This document shows, one piece after another, positions 34,206 through 46,089 of a DNA stretch of 64,000 nt (position 1 is the first letter of the stretch; each line of letters begins with the position of its first letter). The DNA is from Dipylidium caninum (lineage: Eukaryota; Platyhelminthes; Cestoda; Cyclophyllidea; Dipylidiidae): contig QEYB01000250.1 of NCBI GenBank assembly GCA_017562135.1, positions 16,608 through 80,607 on the forward strand, read 5' to 3'. The position numbers and the translations under genes were made by a program. The notes below the pieces were generated by a model. That model worked only from the letters and a program-made list of their open reading frames with translations. It was not told where the DNA came from and did not search any database.

Positions 34206-35670
34206 AACACTGCACAAAATAAAGCGTTGGGGTAGAATGTCATTTCATGGGAAAGGTTAGCTTTATCCATGTCCTGCATGGATTACCGTTTCGCATACGT
34301 TATTGCCAGAGTCAAGAGAGCTTTTTGTGAGGGTATTTACAGTCAAGTCAAAATTCTTGCCCGCAGGGGGCATGGACTTCTAAGGTGCACCGAGGGTCTG
34401 CTACTGAGTGCGGCCAATGCCACAGCGATCACTACCGATGCAGATTCCGTACAACCTCGCTTGCGTGTTGCACTAAACTCGAGGCGCAGCATTACCCCTA
34501 CGTGTTCCAGTGACCTGCGTCTCAAGACACCGTGACATCTGCACCAATCGTTCCTCCCAGCTGATGTCTGACCCAGTCGCAATTGATGGTGTCAAATTCC
34601 CACCTCCCGATGTCTCTGATTAGCGTCGAAGACGCTACCGACAGTGCTCGTGGGGTCAAGGCTCTCACTGACCCCTTCAACCAATCTCTGACTGCACGCA
34701 TTAACGCATTTTAGCCGACATGTTCGCATTGCGCTGTTGTCGCCCTTATTTCTGCTGGGCTGCAGAACTTCTATGAGACACGCCAAAGTAAATGTACTCA
34801 GCCGTGTGCTTAATTTTACTTGGTGATGTCGAAATATTCCGTGTTGAAAAAGGAGTTGCGCGCACCTCAGATCCTCACTGCACCATCTTGCCGTAATCGA
34901 ACCATTACTTGCTACTGAGGGGTAATGAGTGGCAACTTTCTTCGGCCTAGAACATTGAATGAGCAGTGGGTTCAGCAGGGCACAGTGAGAGGAGGGGATA
35001 TTTGGAGATGTTCAATGAGGATAAGGTCTGGGAAGACACAATAAGTGACTACAGAACATCTGTTTACTTCACTTGAGTCCCCTAACGCCTAATCGGTACC
35101 GCCTCGTCTGCCAGGGCCGTGGTCATTTGGTTCCAAATGGTGCATGGGTACCCATCCACGACGAGGGCGCATCATCAGTCGAGATGTGGGGGTGTGGCGA
35201 AAGAGCAGGGGTGTCTCACAATGACTGAAGTCACTCCACTTCCCCTGTCCACACTGAAAACGCCGCTTGAAACCGCCTCAACTCCTATATCATTCAACCT
35301 CCAGCAGAACGTCTATTCGGCGACAACTTTCAATGTGGTTCCACCAACATTTCGAAGCAGAAGCCATGATAGAGGAGATGGGGATTTTCGATGACGAGGA
35401 AACTCAGTAGACATGTGGGGCGACCGATGAGGGCAGTGCCAAAAGCCTCATTCCCCATTGGCACATGGATCAGTCTGTCCTGTCATAATCTAATCGCTTT
35501 CAGCTAATTGCAGCTCATATGATAGACCATTTAAATACAAGACAATTGTCAAGATGACCAAACAGTCCTGAGCACCACAAACAGTCCTGTGAGATCAGCG
35601 TTTATTCAATACCGATGATTGGCCAATCGTAGTCTACCTAATGAGGCGGAAGTGGGTTCGCAGCTGTCCT
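34206..35670. other. Intergenic, no gene recognised
   Basis: Only short frames on both strands. Contains the 5' region of the minus gene at 34,097 and leads into the TATA promoter at 35,684. Confidence 0.4.
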
Positions 35671-35683
35671 CTCTCGCCGATCC

Positions 35684-35691
35684 TATAAAAG
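35684..35691 (+). promoter_or_regulatory. TATA box of the 35.8-kb gene
   Basis: CTATAAAAGATA, about 70 bases before the ATG at 35,758; a start about 30 bases downstream leaves a leader of some 40 nt. Confidence 0.65.
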
Positions 35692-35757
35692 ATAATCGGG
35701 TCACCTCGATGCCGCATTACCCGCTCGCAAGCCGATTGGCGGCAGCATCGCCCAAAA

Positions 35758-36507
35758 ATGGCAACTCACGCTCGTGACAGTTCGTCTGTCAATGGCAGCA
35801 GCCTCATCACTGACAATGACAAATTTGTTACGGATGCGATGCGGGTGGATGGAAAGATAAGGGCGACGAAGAGCCTTCACAAAAGACTGTTACTGTTCAA
35901 TCTAAGGGAAGCGGCCGACAACTACATCAAAGGGCGTATAGAAGAATTTATGCAGTCGCTATTTCCCCCAACCGCGCAGACGGCAATGATCCTACCCATT
36001 CGCCTGTTCGCTCCTCACCAGGAAGAGGCGCGCCTCCGAACTCACACAACCTCCTCTCGTCTTATTCTCTTCAGTAACCACACTCATCCGTATCCCCAAC
36101 CTCCGACCCGACCCGACCCGATGCGCTCTGCTCTGCTCTGCCATACTTTGCTTTGTCCCCTGCATCCCCCATCGAAAATACACTACTTCTTCTCCTCTAC
36201 TCTCCTTCATTCGACTTGACTTTTGTCCGTGTCGGGTCGTTTTCCTTGCCCTCGCAGGTCCTTTCACTCCACTACCTCTTCATGGGTGACAATGACCCTT
36301 GACAAAGTTCAAATCGAGTGGGATGCGGTAAGCGCTCTCTCGGCAACTTCCACATTCCCACTGTGCCGTTGGACGATGTGTTTGGTCGGTGCGAGGGGTC
36401 ACGAGTAGAGAAGCGAGCTGATTCGCCTAAGAGTCCGTCGCGGAGTGACAGTCGTCTCAATCTGTGGCGTTAGGCCACGGAGGCGATTGGAACGTTCATT
36501 TGGATGA
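35758..36507 (+). CDS. TATA-box gene, three exons, unknown small protein
   Basis: ATG 35,758 reads MATHARDSSSVNGSSLITDN, DKFVTDAMRVDGKIRATKSL and HKRLLLFNLREAADNYIKGR. The first exon must end in phase 2 to join exon 36,258-36,327 (acceptor CCCTCGCAG, donor GTAAGC; SFHSTTSSWVTMTLDKVQIE). Donors at 35,955 (weak GTCGCT) or 36,090 (GTATCC) would do this; the CT-rich stretch after 36,040 looks intronic, favouring the earlier one. The last exon, 36,409-36,507 (acceptor GTCACGAGTAG), reads SELIRLRVRRGVTVVSICGV and ends RRRLERSFG. With 36,090 the protein is 166 aa, with 35,955 it is 121 aa. AATAAA stands 8 bases after the stop. The first half is helical and basic. A related locus may exist at 25.8-26.4 kb. 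Family unknown. Confidence 0.55.
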
Positions 36508-36514
36508 GTTTTGC

Positions 36515-36520
36515 AATAAA
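36515..36520 (+). terminator. Polyadenylation signal AATAAA
   Basis: AATAAA in TTGCAATAAAATCC, 8 bases after the TGA of the preceding gene; very short 3' UTRs recur in this window. Confidence 0.6.
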
Positions 36521-36867
36521 ATCCACTTGACAACAAAAAGCGCGTGGCTCGGGTCAGAGGGGGATGTGAGGTGGGAGGAAGGCCAAAGGTTGTTAGTTGG
36601 GAAGTGGAAACGCACTCGTTGTGTTTTCGAGTTCATGTTCCCTTCGAGGCTGTAGAAGCTGACGAGGAGCCTTTGTATAAGACGCAAATTTGGCCGCCTT
36701 CCGTGTGGTCTGCGTCATATGACACTGGTTCTGACGGTGACTCTACCACGCAAAAAACAATAAGTCGACTGTAAGCGATTACAACCTACTTAGCAATGGT
36801 GGACACTTGTTTGAGTTGCTAATATCACCTGATTCCCCGTCGCCCTCACGTCATCCCGCATGACGAG

Positions 36868-37272
36868 ATGGTGGTCATAAATTGTATCGTGCGGCATTCC
36901 ATCTTCCACTACTCATCCTCTTTATCTTTCTCCTCTATTCCCTGTAGTGCAAACCCCACACGATGTCGGAGTCCACACCAGGTGGACCGTTCTGAGACAC
37001 GTGTCGGTGATAATAGCAGAGAATTGAACGGTGTTGCTTCTTTATTTCTTCACTACCTTTATTTCATTCAACATCATCAAGTGCGACTTTTGCGCTCCCA
37101 CTTAGTGTTTGTCCAATCGCAATCGAGCCTCTCGCTAATTGGTTCGCGCACCATGGTGCGATTGTTGTGCTTGGAGACGTTCAATCAAGAATATTCAAAA
37201 ACTCTACTCACAACTTTGTTTGATTGGGTATTCAACACGCGCCCTGAGGGGCTCAGAGTCTGGCGATTTTAA
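36868..37272 (+). CDS. ATG-to-TAA ORF of 134 aa, uncertain
   Basis: An uninterrupted frame starts at a true ATG and ends TAA 37,270-37,272. It includes a Cys/Ser-rich start (INCIVRHSIFHYSSSLSF), a middle with HYLYFIQHHQVRLLRSH and an end like LLCLETFNQEYSKTLLTT and FDWVFNTRPEGLRVWRF. No clear domain. An internal acceptor (CCCTGTAG, 36,949) and donor (GTGATA, 37,004) could instead define a small exon in a different frame (PHDVGVHTRWTVLRHV), so the ORF may be chance. Confidence 0.3.
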   Translation: MVVINCIVRHSIFHYSSSLSFSSIPCSANPTRCRSPHQVDRSETRVGDNSRELNGVASLFLHYLYFIQHHQVRLLRSHLVFVQSQSSLSLIGSRTMVRLLCLETFNQEYSKTLLTTLFDWVFNTRPEGLRVWRF

Positions 37273-39740
37273 ATAATATCCTAGTGAGGGTAAAGCCAAC
37301 ATAGGGAAATGTCGTGACGTTTGTCATACTGCGAAAGAGTAGAGAGCAGAGATTGAGACTTCCCACCCCACATTTCATAGCATATCGAGGATTTCGTGTT
37401 TGACAGGCAGTGAATGTTTGTCCATCCTCATCACTTTTGTCTTTGACCTCGACACCAGAGCAAAATGCCACCCCGGCATGAGGGTAGTGTGAGCAGAGCT
37501 ACAGGGTATTTCTCCGTGACCCAGCACCGCTCGCTGCTAATTGCGTTACTGCTGCTTTGCCAAAAGTGATGTTATAGCGTGTGATAGAGGACCGATCAGC
37601 GGGTTAATCACAAACACACATACCCAGCCTAGGGATGATTGGCATTGTAATGTCCCTTTGCAACTCTAATGAATCTCTCCTCGACCTTTAACATGGACAG
37701 CTCAGTTAATTCTTCTCAACAGCCGCCTCCTTCTTCCCCTCACCCCCCGACATCGCAAAACATGTAGCGATTATTATCCAATTGGCGACACTCTTTCTGC
37801 TCCCCTCTACTCCCCTCTCCTCCCTCCCTCCCCTCGGCTGCCCTCCGCTCCGCCCACCTGCAATGGTTGAAAAGTACGATTGCGTGGGGATGAGGTCAAT
37901 GGTTAGACTACACGATTATGATTGTCTACAGGGCTTCTGTTGGGTTTTGAGGTGAGGATGAGCCCGAGGAAGGCCCTAGTTAGTGACGTTTGGTACGGTG
38001 TGATGGGTCGAAATTCCACTCCGATTAGCGGCTTATTTAAACACCTCCCTCGACTTTTAATTTATTCAAGGGATTTAAGTGACGAAGCGTATGGCGCCCG
38101 AAATGATGCACGGTTTTCAGGTTAGAGTCACGAATCATTTGCCTTTCTGTACGAATCCACTTGGCAATGTTAAATCTGTGGCTAATCTTGAGTCTTTTTC
38201 TTCACAAATACGTCACCTTCTTCGGTCCGAACTGGTCGCACTTAGGCGCACTGGTTGTTGGGTCGTCTTTCTCCGGCATAGCCAATCTGTGCTTTTGTGT
38301 ATACACACGCGTACACACCAGAGGTTGTAGTTCAGAAATATGATTAAATTTGACACATAGTGCCTTACGCACAACTTAATCGGAGAGCTACTATCCCGTA
38401 ATACCAAGATGCACTTCGGCGCGGAGGTTGATTTGAAGACGTTGAAGCCGCATTCACTCTCACCCTTTCATCAAACAGTATCACTCGGGTGGTCTTCATT
38501 CGCAAAAAAATCCTCTGACCACAAAGCTCTACCTCATTGCTTTGTAACGAAAGATCCTAAAGGCGTTAGTTAACTTATTGGACAAGGGCAGCCAGAACGG
38601 ACAGGGTGACAATGGGCGTGTTACAGCTTCACCTCTGCACATACGAGTGAAGGGAGTTTGAGACTAAGGCGGCATAAGTGTGCAGAAAGTGTTTTTGCGT
38701 GTGTAGAAGTCGTCATATGGGGTGATCAGTGGACATCTCCTGTGGTCGGGATAAGTAGACTTGTAAGGATAGGAATAAACACTGTGGGCGAGGGTCGAAT
38801 GTTTAAGTTAGATTCAACCGAAATGCAATGCAAGATTTCATTTGACCCTGTTTCACGTTTTAAAATCCACCATCACTAAAACACGTTTTTCTCCTCTCAC
38901 CCGGGCTCAGGCGAAGAGGCACCGTTTCAGCGCTCAAAAGCTGTCTGTCCGCCGGTTAACATGATGTCGGCGTGATTATCGACAGTTTCATTTATTCATT
39001 CTCAATTTGTCTCCTGAATGCACTCAAAATCCGCATTCTCCATGTTGGTCCAGACGACTAACGCCGTTGGTTATCTCGCAGGGACGGTTCTCGGGTCTGA
39101 GCGTGAGCAGAGGGAAGAAGTAGAGATAAATGAATCGGAGATGTAGATGTAAAGTGGCAGATGAGTTGGAGGAAGTTGATAGACGAAAATCGAGTTAATG
39201 TTCCGAACATAACTGAGAAAAGAGACCGAAGACAGTGAGTTGGGACCAACACTAAAAAATCTCGAATGCTGACCATTTTCCTTGCAAATAGAATAGGCCT
39301 AAAATGCACATCGCCTTGGCTCTTGCGGTGACAACGTGTGCCTTACGGTCTGGTCTGTCAGTCCGGCTATCTGCCGATTAGCATCCGTCAACTGTGGGAC
39401 GATTGTCGAGATCGTTCCAACGTCATTGCAGGAGTCGATTGCACAGAAGGTGTTCTCTCACATCTCTCACCAGGTCTCTGCATTATGAAATTAAGTTTAC
39501 AATGCTTAATTTGTCCGTTTAAAGCGTCACCAATCACCTTGTTATCATTCGCGGTTGCCCACCCAAATTGCATCAGCCAAGTAATTTGGCATGTGGTGTA
39601 TCTTGGCCACAAATTGGGGTTGGGGATCTGTGGAGTTCGGGACAATTTACTTGCCAAGACAGGACGAATGGGGTGAATAAGGACTGGTTCCGGTTCTGTC
39701 TCCAAGACGGTGAAAGGAGTAGACTCAACATTTCACCGTC
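37273..39740. other. Mostly non-coding
   Basis: Pyrimidine-rich stretches (37,730-37,850) and short frames on both strands. Around 39,340-39,700 both strands are open for over 100 codons, with no decisive start or splice evidence. A 25-codon frame at 39,304 (MHIALALAVTTCALRSG) resembles a signal peptide but leads nowhere I can follow. Confidence 0.35.
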
Positions 39741-40220
39741 ATGACATCCAACCACCCCCCGCTCCCTATCAGTGCCACAATGCAAGAACTGATGTCAATC
39801 CTCTCCACTCGCCGACCTCATCACGTAGGTAAGGCAAACAAGGCGAGGGCAAAAACGCTGTCAAAACAGTTGACGGCACATTACAATTTTCCGACTAGAG
39901 TGAAGGTGTCGTCACACTCAGCCGTTGCTCTGCGGAGTGTTTGACGGCGCCCTGGGTTTTGGCCGCAACCGCGTGTTTGAACTCACCGATGTGCCGCTTG
40001 GCAGTGTGGTTAGAGGCCGGCAGGGAGAGCTGTTGACCCTTGTGGGGCATCACAGCCGAAACCGCGAAGCCACGATATCATGCATGTGGTATGTGTGTGG
40101 GCATGCACACTTTCCTCCTGTGGGCTACCTTGCTGTTCGTAGATGCTGTTGCTTCATTTCATTAGTGATTTGACAAAAATTTGTGCCGCCGTGATTGTTA
40201 ATTCATCTCAGCCGCGGTGA
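39741..40220 (+). CDS. Three-exon gene for a 101-aa protein, unknown
   Basis: Exons 39,741-39,824 (ATG; MTSNHPPLPISATMQELMSI), 39,922-40,088 and 40,166-40,220. Splice sites are GTAGGT...CACTCAG and GTATGT...TTCATTTCATTAG; lengths 84, 167 and 55 sum to 306, so the frame closes at TGA 40,218-40,220. The middle exon is strongly protein-like: CGVFDGALGFGRNRVFELTD, VPLGSVVRGRQGELLTLVGH, NREATISCM. The end adds DLTKICAAVIVNSSQPR. The alternation of hydrophobic and polar residues suggests a compact beta-rich domain. No signal peptide. The last exon is the least certain. Another possibility is that the middle exon continues to the Pro/Ser-rich exon at 40,331. Not recognised. Confidence 0.45.
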
Positions 40221-40330
40221 ATCAGTGAAGACCATGCGTTGAAGCATCGTCGGATTGAAAATTTTCACGATAGTCGAGGCGGTAAAGACAGTGGAGAAAA
40301 GCAGAAAAGGAATAGAAGACGCAGCTGCAG

Positions 40331-40760
40331 CCCGCAAGTGCGGTGACCAACGAATTCAACCCCACATTCGGACACCGCAAAACAGCCACATTCCCTCATA
40401 TTGCGCCTTCCACATTGCATTCTCTACCACCCGGCTACAAATCCGCCCACTCAGAGTCTTCTTAACTCCCAATACGAGGCATATTCCGACTACGATGCCA
40501 ATAGAGAATCTTTGTTTGGATGTCCAGGGATTAGTGAAGCGTCTAGACCGCTTCTTCCTCCAAACTTGCAAATAAAACTGCCACCAGCTCTGCCTCGTCG
40601 CGGCTTACACGCCCCCGCACCTCGTACGACATCGCTAGAGCCTATTAATCGTACTAGACCATCTTCCCCCAAGCAGCGCGGTCTGCGGAAACATTTCCAG
40701 AGGCTTGGACTGAGAACTAATGTGGTACATTGTCGACATATACCGTGGTCCAATTGCTAA
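40331..40760 (+). CDS. Pro/Ser-rich disordered exon with a frame break
   Basis: After an acceptor GACGCAGCTGCAG the frame reads PASAVTNEFNPTFGHRKTAT, FPHIAPSTLHSLPPGYKSAH and then meets TAA at about 40,463. One base away it continues NSQYEAYSDYDANRESLFG, PGISEASRPLLPPNLQIKLP, SPKQRGLRKHFQRLGLRTN and ends HCRHIPWSNC with a stop at 40,758-40,760. Both halves share a disordered, Pro/Ser/Arg-rich character, so a single missing base in CTTCTTAAC is likely. A second frame on the same strand (40,255-40,575) and the minus strand are also open, which lowers confidence. Function unknown. Confidence 0.35.
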
Positions 40761-40769
40761 ACCAGTCAC

Positions 40770-43130
40770 ATGCTCCAGCTTTTCCAACCAATTTTCACAG
40801 CTCCGGTGTGAATGCAATTCACTGTAACTCGTCTTCCGAATAACTGTAATTCATCCACTCGCTGAATACTCCTTGAACGCCCCACCGAAGTTCACGCGGT
40901 GGTCTGTCAGCAGAATAAGAGTTTGGAAGTGTCCTTTCCTGCATCCTCCGCATACTCTACATTCCAAGCACCGCTATGAATGCCTTTCATTTTGCAACAT
41001 TTGTCGAGATGATGTATTTGAGTTCTTCAACGTCATCCTTTCATAATGCCTTGGAGCACACATCGCCGTCTTCGGAAATTAAGATTTTCACTTAGAGATC
41101 GTCAAAAGACCATCTCTCTCGGTAATGCACGCACCCGAGAGAAACTGAGGTACGACGAGTATTTCTCTATGGTGAGGAGAAAAATGCAGCATTGACAAAT
41201 TTGAAAACATCACTGAAGCGACGTCACGCTCAGTAGCCTTACTACATTGAGTGACAACCTGAAGGTGGTGGTTAAAGATGGGTGGAAAGTTTAGACAGAA
41301 TAGTTGGTTGCTGCTAATCAAAATTCACTGCATTCATCGTAAAAGGCAGTGGCAGTGGTTAGCCCTTCGTGTTTGGGAAACGGTAATTAGCGAAAATGAA
41401 GATCTGAGTGAGCTTATTCTTTCTTCTCAATGTAATTCACTCGCGTGTTGATCAACGGAGTCGCGGCGCTGCCTCAGTTGCGTATAATGTATACCCAAGA
41501 AATAATGAAACTAACACTGTTTTGAAGCTGGCCGGTTTCGTCAGTTAGACAGTCAATCGTGAGATTGAGCCCTCATGTTTAACAAATGCATCTCCTCCCA
41601 CCCTTTCACTCCTAACACAACAAGGTCAACATCAGCGGAATTTCTGAAGGTGATCGTTAACGTCCTCCAATCTGTGACACTGTTGATTTAGAAGGAGGTG
41701 GAACCAAGCTCGCGCACACGATTTCTTGTCGTTTCTGATCCTGTCGAAAGTTGTTTGGCACAGAAGCCACTTGTCTCTGGCAGTGGTGGAGCCCTCGTGG
41801 TGCTGATAGCTTTGGCGAGAAGGTGGATCTGTGTACTTATACTTTATCCTCATAATGGTGTCTTGGTACACAAATAGTCTTGACAGTCGGTGTATAATAT
41901 GACGTCCTCAGAGAAAACTTCCTCATTATTATGCGAAATGTGGTGAGCATAGACCAGAGGCAAGAACGATTGACTCTCACTTGTCACACGGCTAACTGTA
42001 GGACCTGCGGGTGCAACCGTCATTCCCGTCAGGGGGCCATGAAGAACTAAAAGACCCGTCATGACTTCTCAACGTGTGCTTCGTACAACCGTCCCAGAGT
42101 GTCGGAACTGAGTGGTGGGTGTTAGATGTCTCGACGAGGGAACGTCGACTGCTAAACCAAAAACACTGCATCTCGACTCGTCTTGTTTCATCTCGATTCC
42201 CCCAAATATGCTATGCATTGCATTTGTCTAATAGTCTGGATTCCGTTTTGTCCTCCAAGATTTGTTAGGTGTACCTGTTGTCATTGAACAATTTAAGAAT
42301 GTCCATTAACTTAAGCACTTTTTCCACCTCATTCGCAACAAACATGGCTAATTTAAGAATTATGCGATCGCCACTCAGGGCGAAACGTGATGCGTTGAGG
42401 GTGGTCAGCAACTGACTGTTCTGTCTCAACTGTTCACTCACTTCTACATAACCACCTGCAGATGTCGCTCGTCATGGCGATCGTGGACAAAGGAGAGAAA
42501 ACCCATCGGTGTGTGAAATCTTATAAATGATGATCTGGGGCTTATCAAGTCTGATTTATTCCTCTCGGTGCACAGAAGTACTGGTGCTATCTCAATTCCC
42601 AAGATGATATCACTCAAGTCGACTTAGTGGGTTGGAGGGATACAAGATATTTTGGCAAGCGGTTAAAGGAGGCAGAGAAGCGCATGCCAACCCCAAGTAG
42701 ATGGGTGTTCACCGTGACGAAAGTCGGTCTGACGTGGGAGCAGGGATCAGTGGGTGAAGGAGTTTGTAGTTAGCTTTTAGAAGGAGCCCTTTTGAGAAGT
42801 CAGGCGGATAAAGAGAATTGGCAAATTCGAGCTCACACACCCTTTCAACACAGGCTGTTAAATCGCCTAATAGGGTTGATGTCATATGTAAGTTGCGTCC
42901 TCTAACCTAGACGGAGAGGGAAGTTGTTCGCATTCGACTGCGGCTGGGCAAATTCTGCTTTGATCGCATAAATCATAATTTGCCAGAGTGAAATAAGGAT
43001 GTCATCCTCTCTCCTTCCTCCCAATGTAGTGCACGGCTCAGTGATTTCTTTCACAACCCCGCATTCTCGCGGGGCCCCGTTTTAATTGTCCCTTCCCCTT
43101 CCGCCCTCACCTGGACTCAAACTAAAATCA
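40770..43130. other. No gene recognised
   Basis: Only short frames (below 80 codons) on both strands; no splice chains or polyA signals that I could connect. Confidence 0.4.
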
Positions 43131-43141
43131 AAAGTTGGCGA

Positions 43142-43930
43142 ATGTGTGCGACTTCATATTATTTGGGTAATGCGTGTCTGCGGCTACGGGCTCTCATTAA
43201 CGCTTCCATTAATGTGCAATTGAAAACTATCAGAGTTCGTGTCTATCTAACGGGAATGTCATGGAGTAAGGACATCCTAGACAAGGGACGCAAAATTGCT
43301 TGGATGACGATACACTTCGGGGAAGCCACTGACAATATCTTTGCTCAACTCATCGTCGTCTATCAACTGCCACCCATACTTCTTGACCTACTGCTTCCTG
43401 CCGCGGACTCCCCCTGCTGTCGAATGGATTCAACTGGTAAACCCCAACTCTAAGCACATGAATGTCCGCATTACATACAGAAAGGAAATGCTTGTGCAGT
43501 TCGAAGTCTTCCCGCGTAGGTTCAGCAGGCGCCGTTAAGTCGGATTGTGTTACGGACCATGCGACAGATCTTCGTGGGTGCTGAGAGGTACTGGAAATAG
43601 AGCTGCTGAGGTCGAAAGGGTTCAAGGCTCTTACTCATTAACCGATCAAGGGCATATGTCGACAATTTACCACATAAGCCTCTGAAGACGTTCCTTGTGG
43701 CCGTGCGGCTCGGTGGAAAATGGCCTATTGCTATTGCATCTGCTCTCGCAACCCGGCAAACTTCGCTCACTGATAACAGTAGGCGTTCGACCAGGCTGCT
43801 TCTGCCATGCCGCATCGCGTGCATCTTCTGGGCATCCCTGTGCATGTCATCCCGTGGAGACATTTGCCTAGCCGACGTAGTTCGTAGTGATGTTGAGCAG
43901 TCGCACCTGACACATAAGTTTCCCTAGCCC
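43142..43930. other. Region open on both strands, strand undecided
   Basis: Plus strand: an ATG frame at 43,142-43,453 (NVQLKTIRVRVYLTGMSW, KIAWMTIHFGEATDNIFAQ) and an overlapping one to 43,538 (EWIQLVNPNSKHMNVRITYR). Minus strand: 43,350-43,625 (EDFELHKHFLSVCNADIHV) and 43,522-43,863. The sequence has coding-like composition, yet I cannot choose a strand or a splice pattern. Confidence 0.25.
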
Positions 43931-44244
43931 TGAAATGAATGCCACGGTACGTATCTTAATGAATGATGGTCCTTAAGCATGATTTCTGCAGTCCCATATC
44001 TTCTCTTAATCCTGTCTGTCTCGTCACCCTTTGGACTCATAGTAAGGGAATGCTAGATTTCGATACGACGAGTGCTGTATCATGTCGGGCCAAGAAAACC
44101 ACAGTTTTTCTGCAGGAGATGCAAGCTAGAGACTGAGATTACGACAGATCTCAAAATATTTTTGCATCACATGAGGGACTCAAAAGGCAGCATTTGTAAC
44201 TGGTGGAAGTGGAGGTTTCGGCAGAACTGCAGAAGGAGAGTGGA

Positions 44245-45351
44245 ATGGCCGAGGAGATTGGCATGAAAGGTGAGATCGAGCCAGAGTCAATATTATTGGC
44301 AGAAACGGAGATAAAAAAAGTTGCGAGTGGAGGCCAAAGCTCAAGGCGAGACGGAAATAGTGAGGAAATAGAAACGCAAACGGAATTGGAAATGGAAACG
44401 GAGGGGGATTGGGAAGAGGAGGTAGAAACAGAGATGGAGGTAGACATGGAAGCTGAGACGAGACGAGGACCGAGAGGAAGCAGGAAGACGAGTGGGAGAG
44501 AGGAAGAGGGAGAAGGAGGAATGAGCACAAAAGAATCGTTATTAGAGGTAGAGATATATGCAAAAATAAGCGGACGAATTAAAATTGCTGGATTGCCGTG
44601 GCAATGGGATTCTGAGGAAGAGGACTCTGAGTCCGCGGAAGAAGCACTCACACGTATCCCTGAGTGTTCACCAACGAAGTCTTCGACCCGCCGGAAGTGT
44701 GGTCCAACGGTTACTAGTGAGCATTGACTGAAAACGTTTCTCCTCGGCGTAGGTTCTAACCCAAAGCGTTACAGCAAGGAAGCCACCACCGGGGAAGCCA
44801 TCTACAGGCTCATCTGTATGGCATTGATATAATCCTCTTGAACATGGTGGAAGTTTGGTGTTAAATCCTTTGGTATTGAAATGCAATGAACTTTCCTATG
44901 TTGCAGCGGAAGAGAAGAATCACAAGTGTATTTTGCTGCTTCGGCAGGAAGAGGCAGAATATAATAGGCGTCCTTCGGCCTCCAGTAGATTAACCCCTCC
45001 TTTTTTCCTATGCGGCTTGATTAATAGGGCGCAAACTAACCAACAGTTCGATGTTCGTAGATCATCTGTTGGTATGTTTAACTCTAAAACCCTTCTTTAC
45101 TTCTTCCGCGTCTTCCGATTTTTCTTCCTCTTCTATGGGGTACTGAGACGCACTTTCATCGGGCTCAGTGCATTCTTTAAATTTCAATCTGGTAATCCTC
45201 TAACCTGAGGCTAATTTCACTTTCCTCGTGTGTTACTTTTTGACTGCTCTCCTCTTGTTGGCGGTCAATTATCGGTCCCCATTGCCATCTAGGGATAACT
45301 CCGTCATCAGCACTTCCAAAACTGCTGTCTTTAAGACCATTCAATTTGTAA
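44245..45351 (+). CDS. Three-exon gene for a Glu-rich 231-aa protein
   Basis: Exons 44,245-44,716, 44,907-45,071 and 45,293-45,351. Their lengths (472, 165, 59) sum to 696 and both junctions are phase 1. Splice sites are A|GTGAGC...CTATGTTGCAG and G|GTATGT...TTGCCATCTAG. The ATG at 44,245 opens MAEEIGMKGEIEPESILLAE. An upstream in-frame TAA at 44,197 makes this start reasonable, though an acceptor at 44,232 is an alternative. Exon 1 is extremely acidic and Met-rich (EMETEGDWEEEVETEMEVDM), then has KISGRIKIAGLPWQWDSEEE. Exon 2 is basic and Arg/Gln-rich (KCILLLRQEEAEYNRRPSAS, NQQFDVRRSSV). The protein ends ITPSSALPKLLSLRPFNL. AATAAA follows the stop directly. Probably an intracellular, partly disordered protein; no family recognised. 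Purine bias of exon 1 makes the opposite strand look open too. Confidence 0.65.
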
Positions 45352-45357
45352 AATAAA
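45352..45357 (+). terminator. Polyadenylation signal AATAAA
   Basis: AATAAA begins one base after the TAA of the Glu-rich gene, implying a very short 3' UTR. Confidence 0.6.
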
Positions 45358-45725
45358 AAACAACAAAGATAAGGTTTTTGTAGACTTTTATTTTACCACA
45401 GAAGGAAGCCATTCTCATCAAAGCCGCATCATCATGCATGAAATGTTGAACTAGTGGCTTGGGCTTAATAATAACGGGCTTCATTGCATGATAAAGCACT
45501 GAAAATGTAAAAAAATGATAAATGGAGCCTCTGGCATAGCTCAGAAGTGAGCAGTATGGAAATTAAAGATGAAATTTTGACAGTAACTCAATCACTGATC
45601 GATAATACCAAGAAACCCCCGAAGGTAACAAATATATGTTAGCCAAAGCGACTATATATTTGTCATTCAAATAATTACAAGTCAACAAATAATAAACAAA
45701 AAATGCATTATTATTGTTCATTTCA

Positions 45726-46089
45726 ATGACTAAAAAACTAGACGACGCCCTGACAGATGATGTATTTCGCGATGAAACTGCTAAACAAATAGAGGAACAG
45801 TAGTGCAACTTCGTATAAAACAATGGTATAAGCCTCGAATGCCATAAATAAGGTGTTAATACGTTTGCAGGCTAAATTGGAGAAGGCAGTCGACTTAGAA
45901 TGGTCGGTTGTAAGAACGATTGCCATTTTAAGTGGATTGAGCGCAGGTGACGGCACGAGAATTTACGGATCGGCATGAACCCCGATCATTTGAGGTGGGA
46001 ATGTGACTATTGCAGACGATGTCTTGCTGCTTATCGATTTATTACCCTTCCTAAACAACAATTCCTCTTTGCTGGACTCTGGACGATAG
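45726..46089 (+). CDS. Small three-exon gene, about 61 aa, unknown
   Basis: Two exons are convincing. 45,871-45,946 has acceptor ACGTTTGCAG and donor GTGACG (AKLEKAVDLEWSVVRTIAIL, SGLSA). 46,016-46,089 has acceptor GACTATTGCAG, reads DDVLLLIDLLPFLNNNSSLL and stops at TAG 46,087. They join in phase 1. The likely first exon starts at ATG 45,726 (MTKKLDDALTDD) and ends at a GTATTT donor at 45,762, which keeps phase 0; without splicing the frame goes on VFRDETAKQIEEQ to TAG. The protein would be short, helical and Leu-rich. It lies between the Glu-rich gene and the receptor locus on the same strand. Not recognised. Confidence 0.4.

Noticed and set aside
44151..44651. Ser-rich minus-strand frame of 166 codons
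   Set aside because: Complement of the purine-rich Glu exon of the plus-strand gene, whose exons, phases and polyA signal fit.
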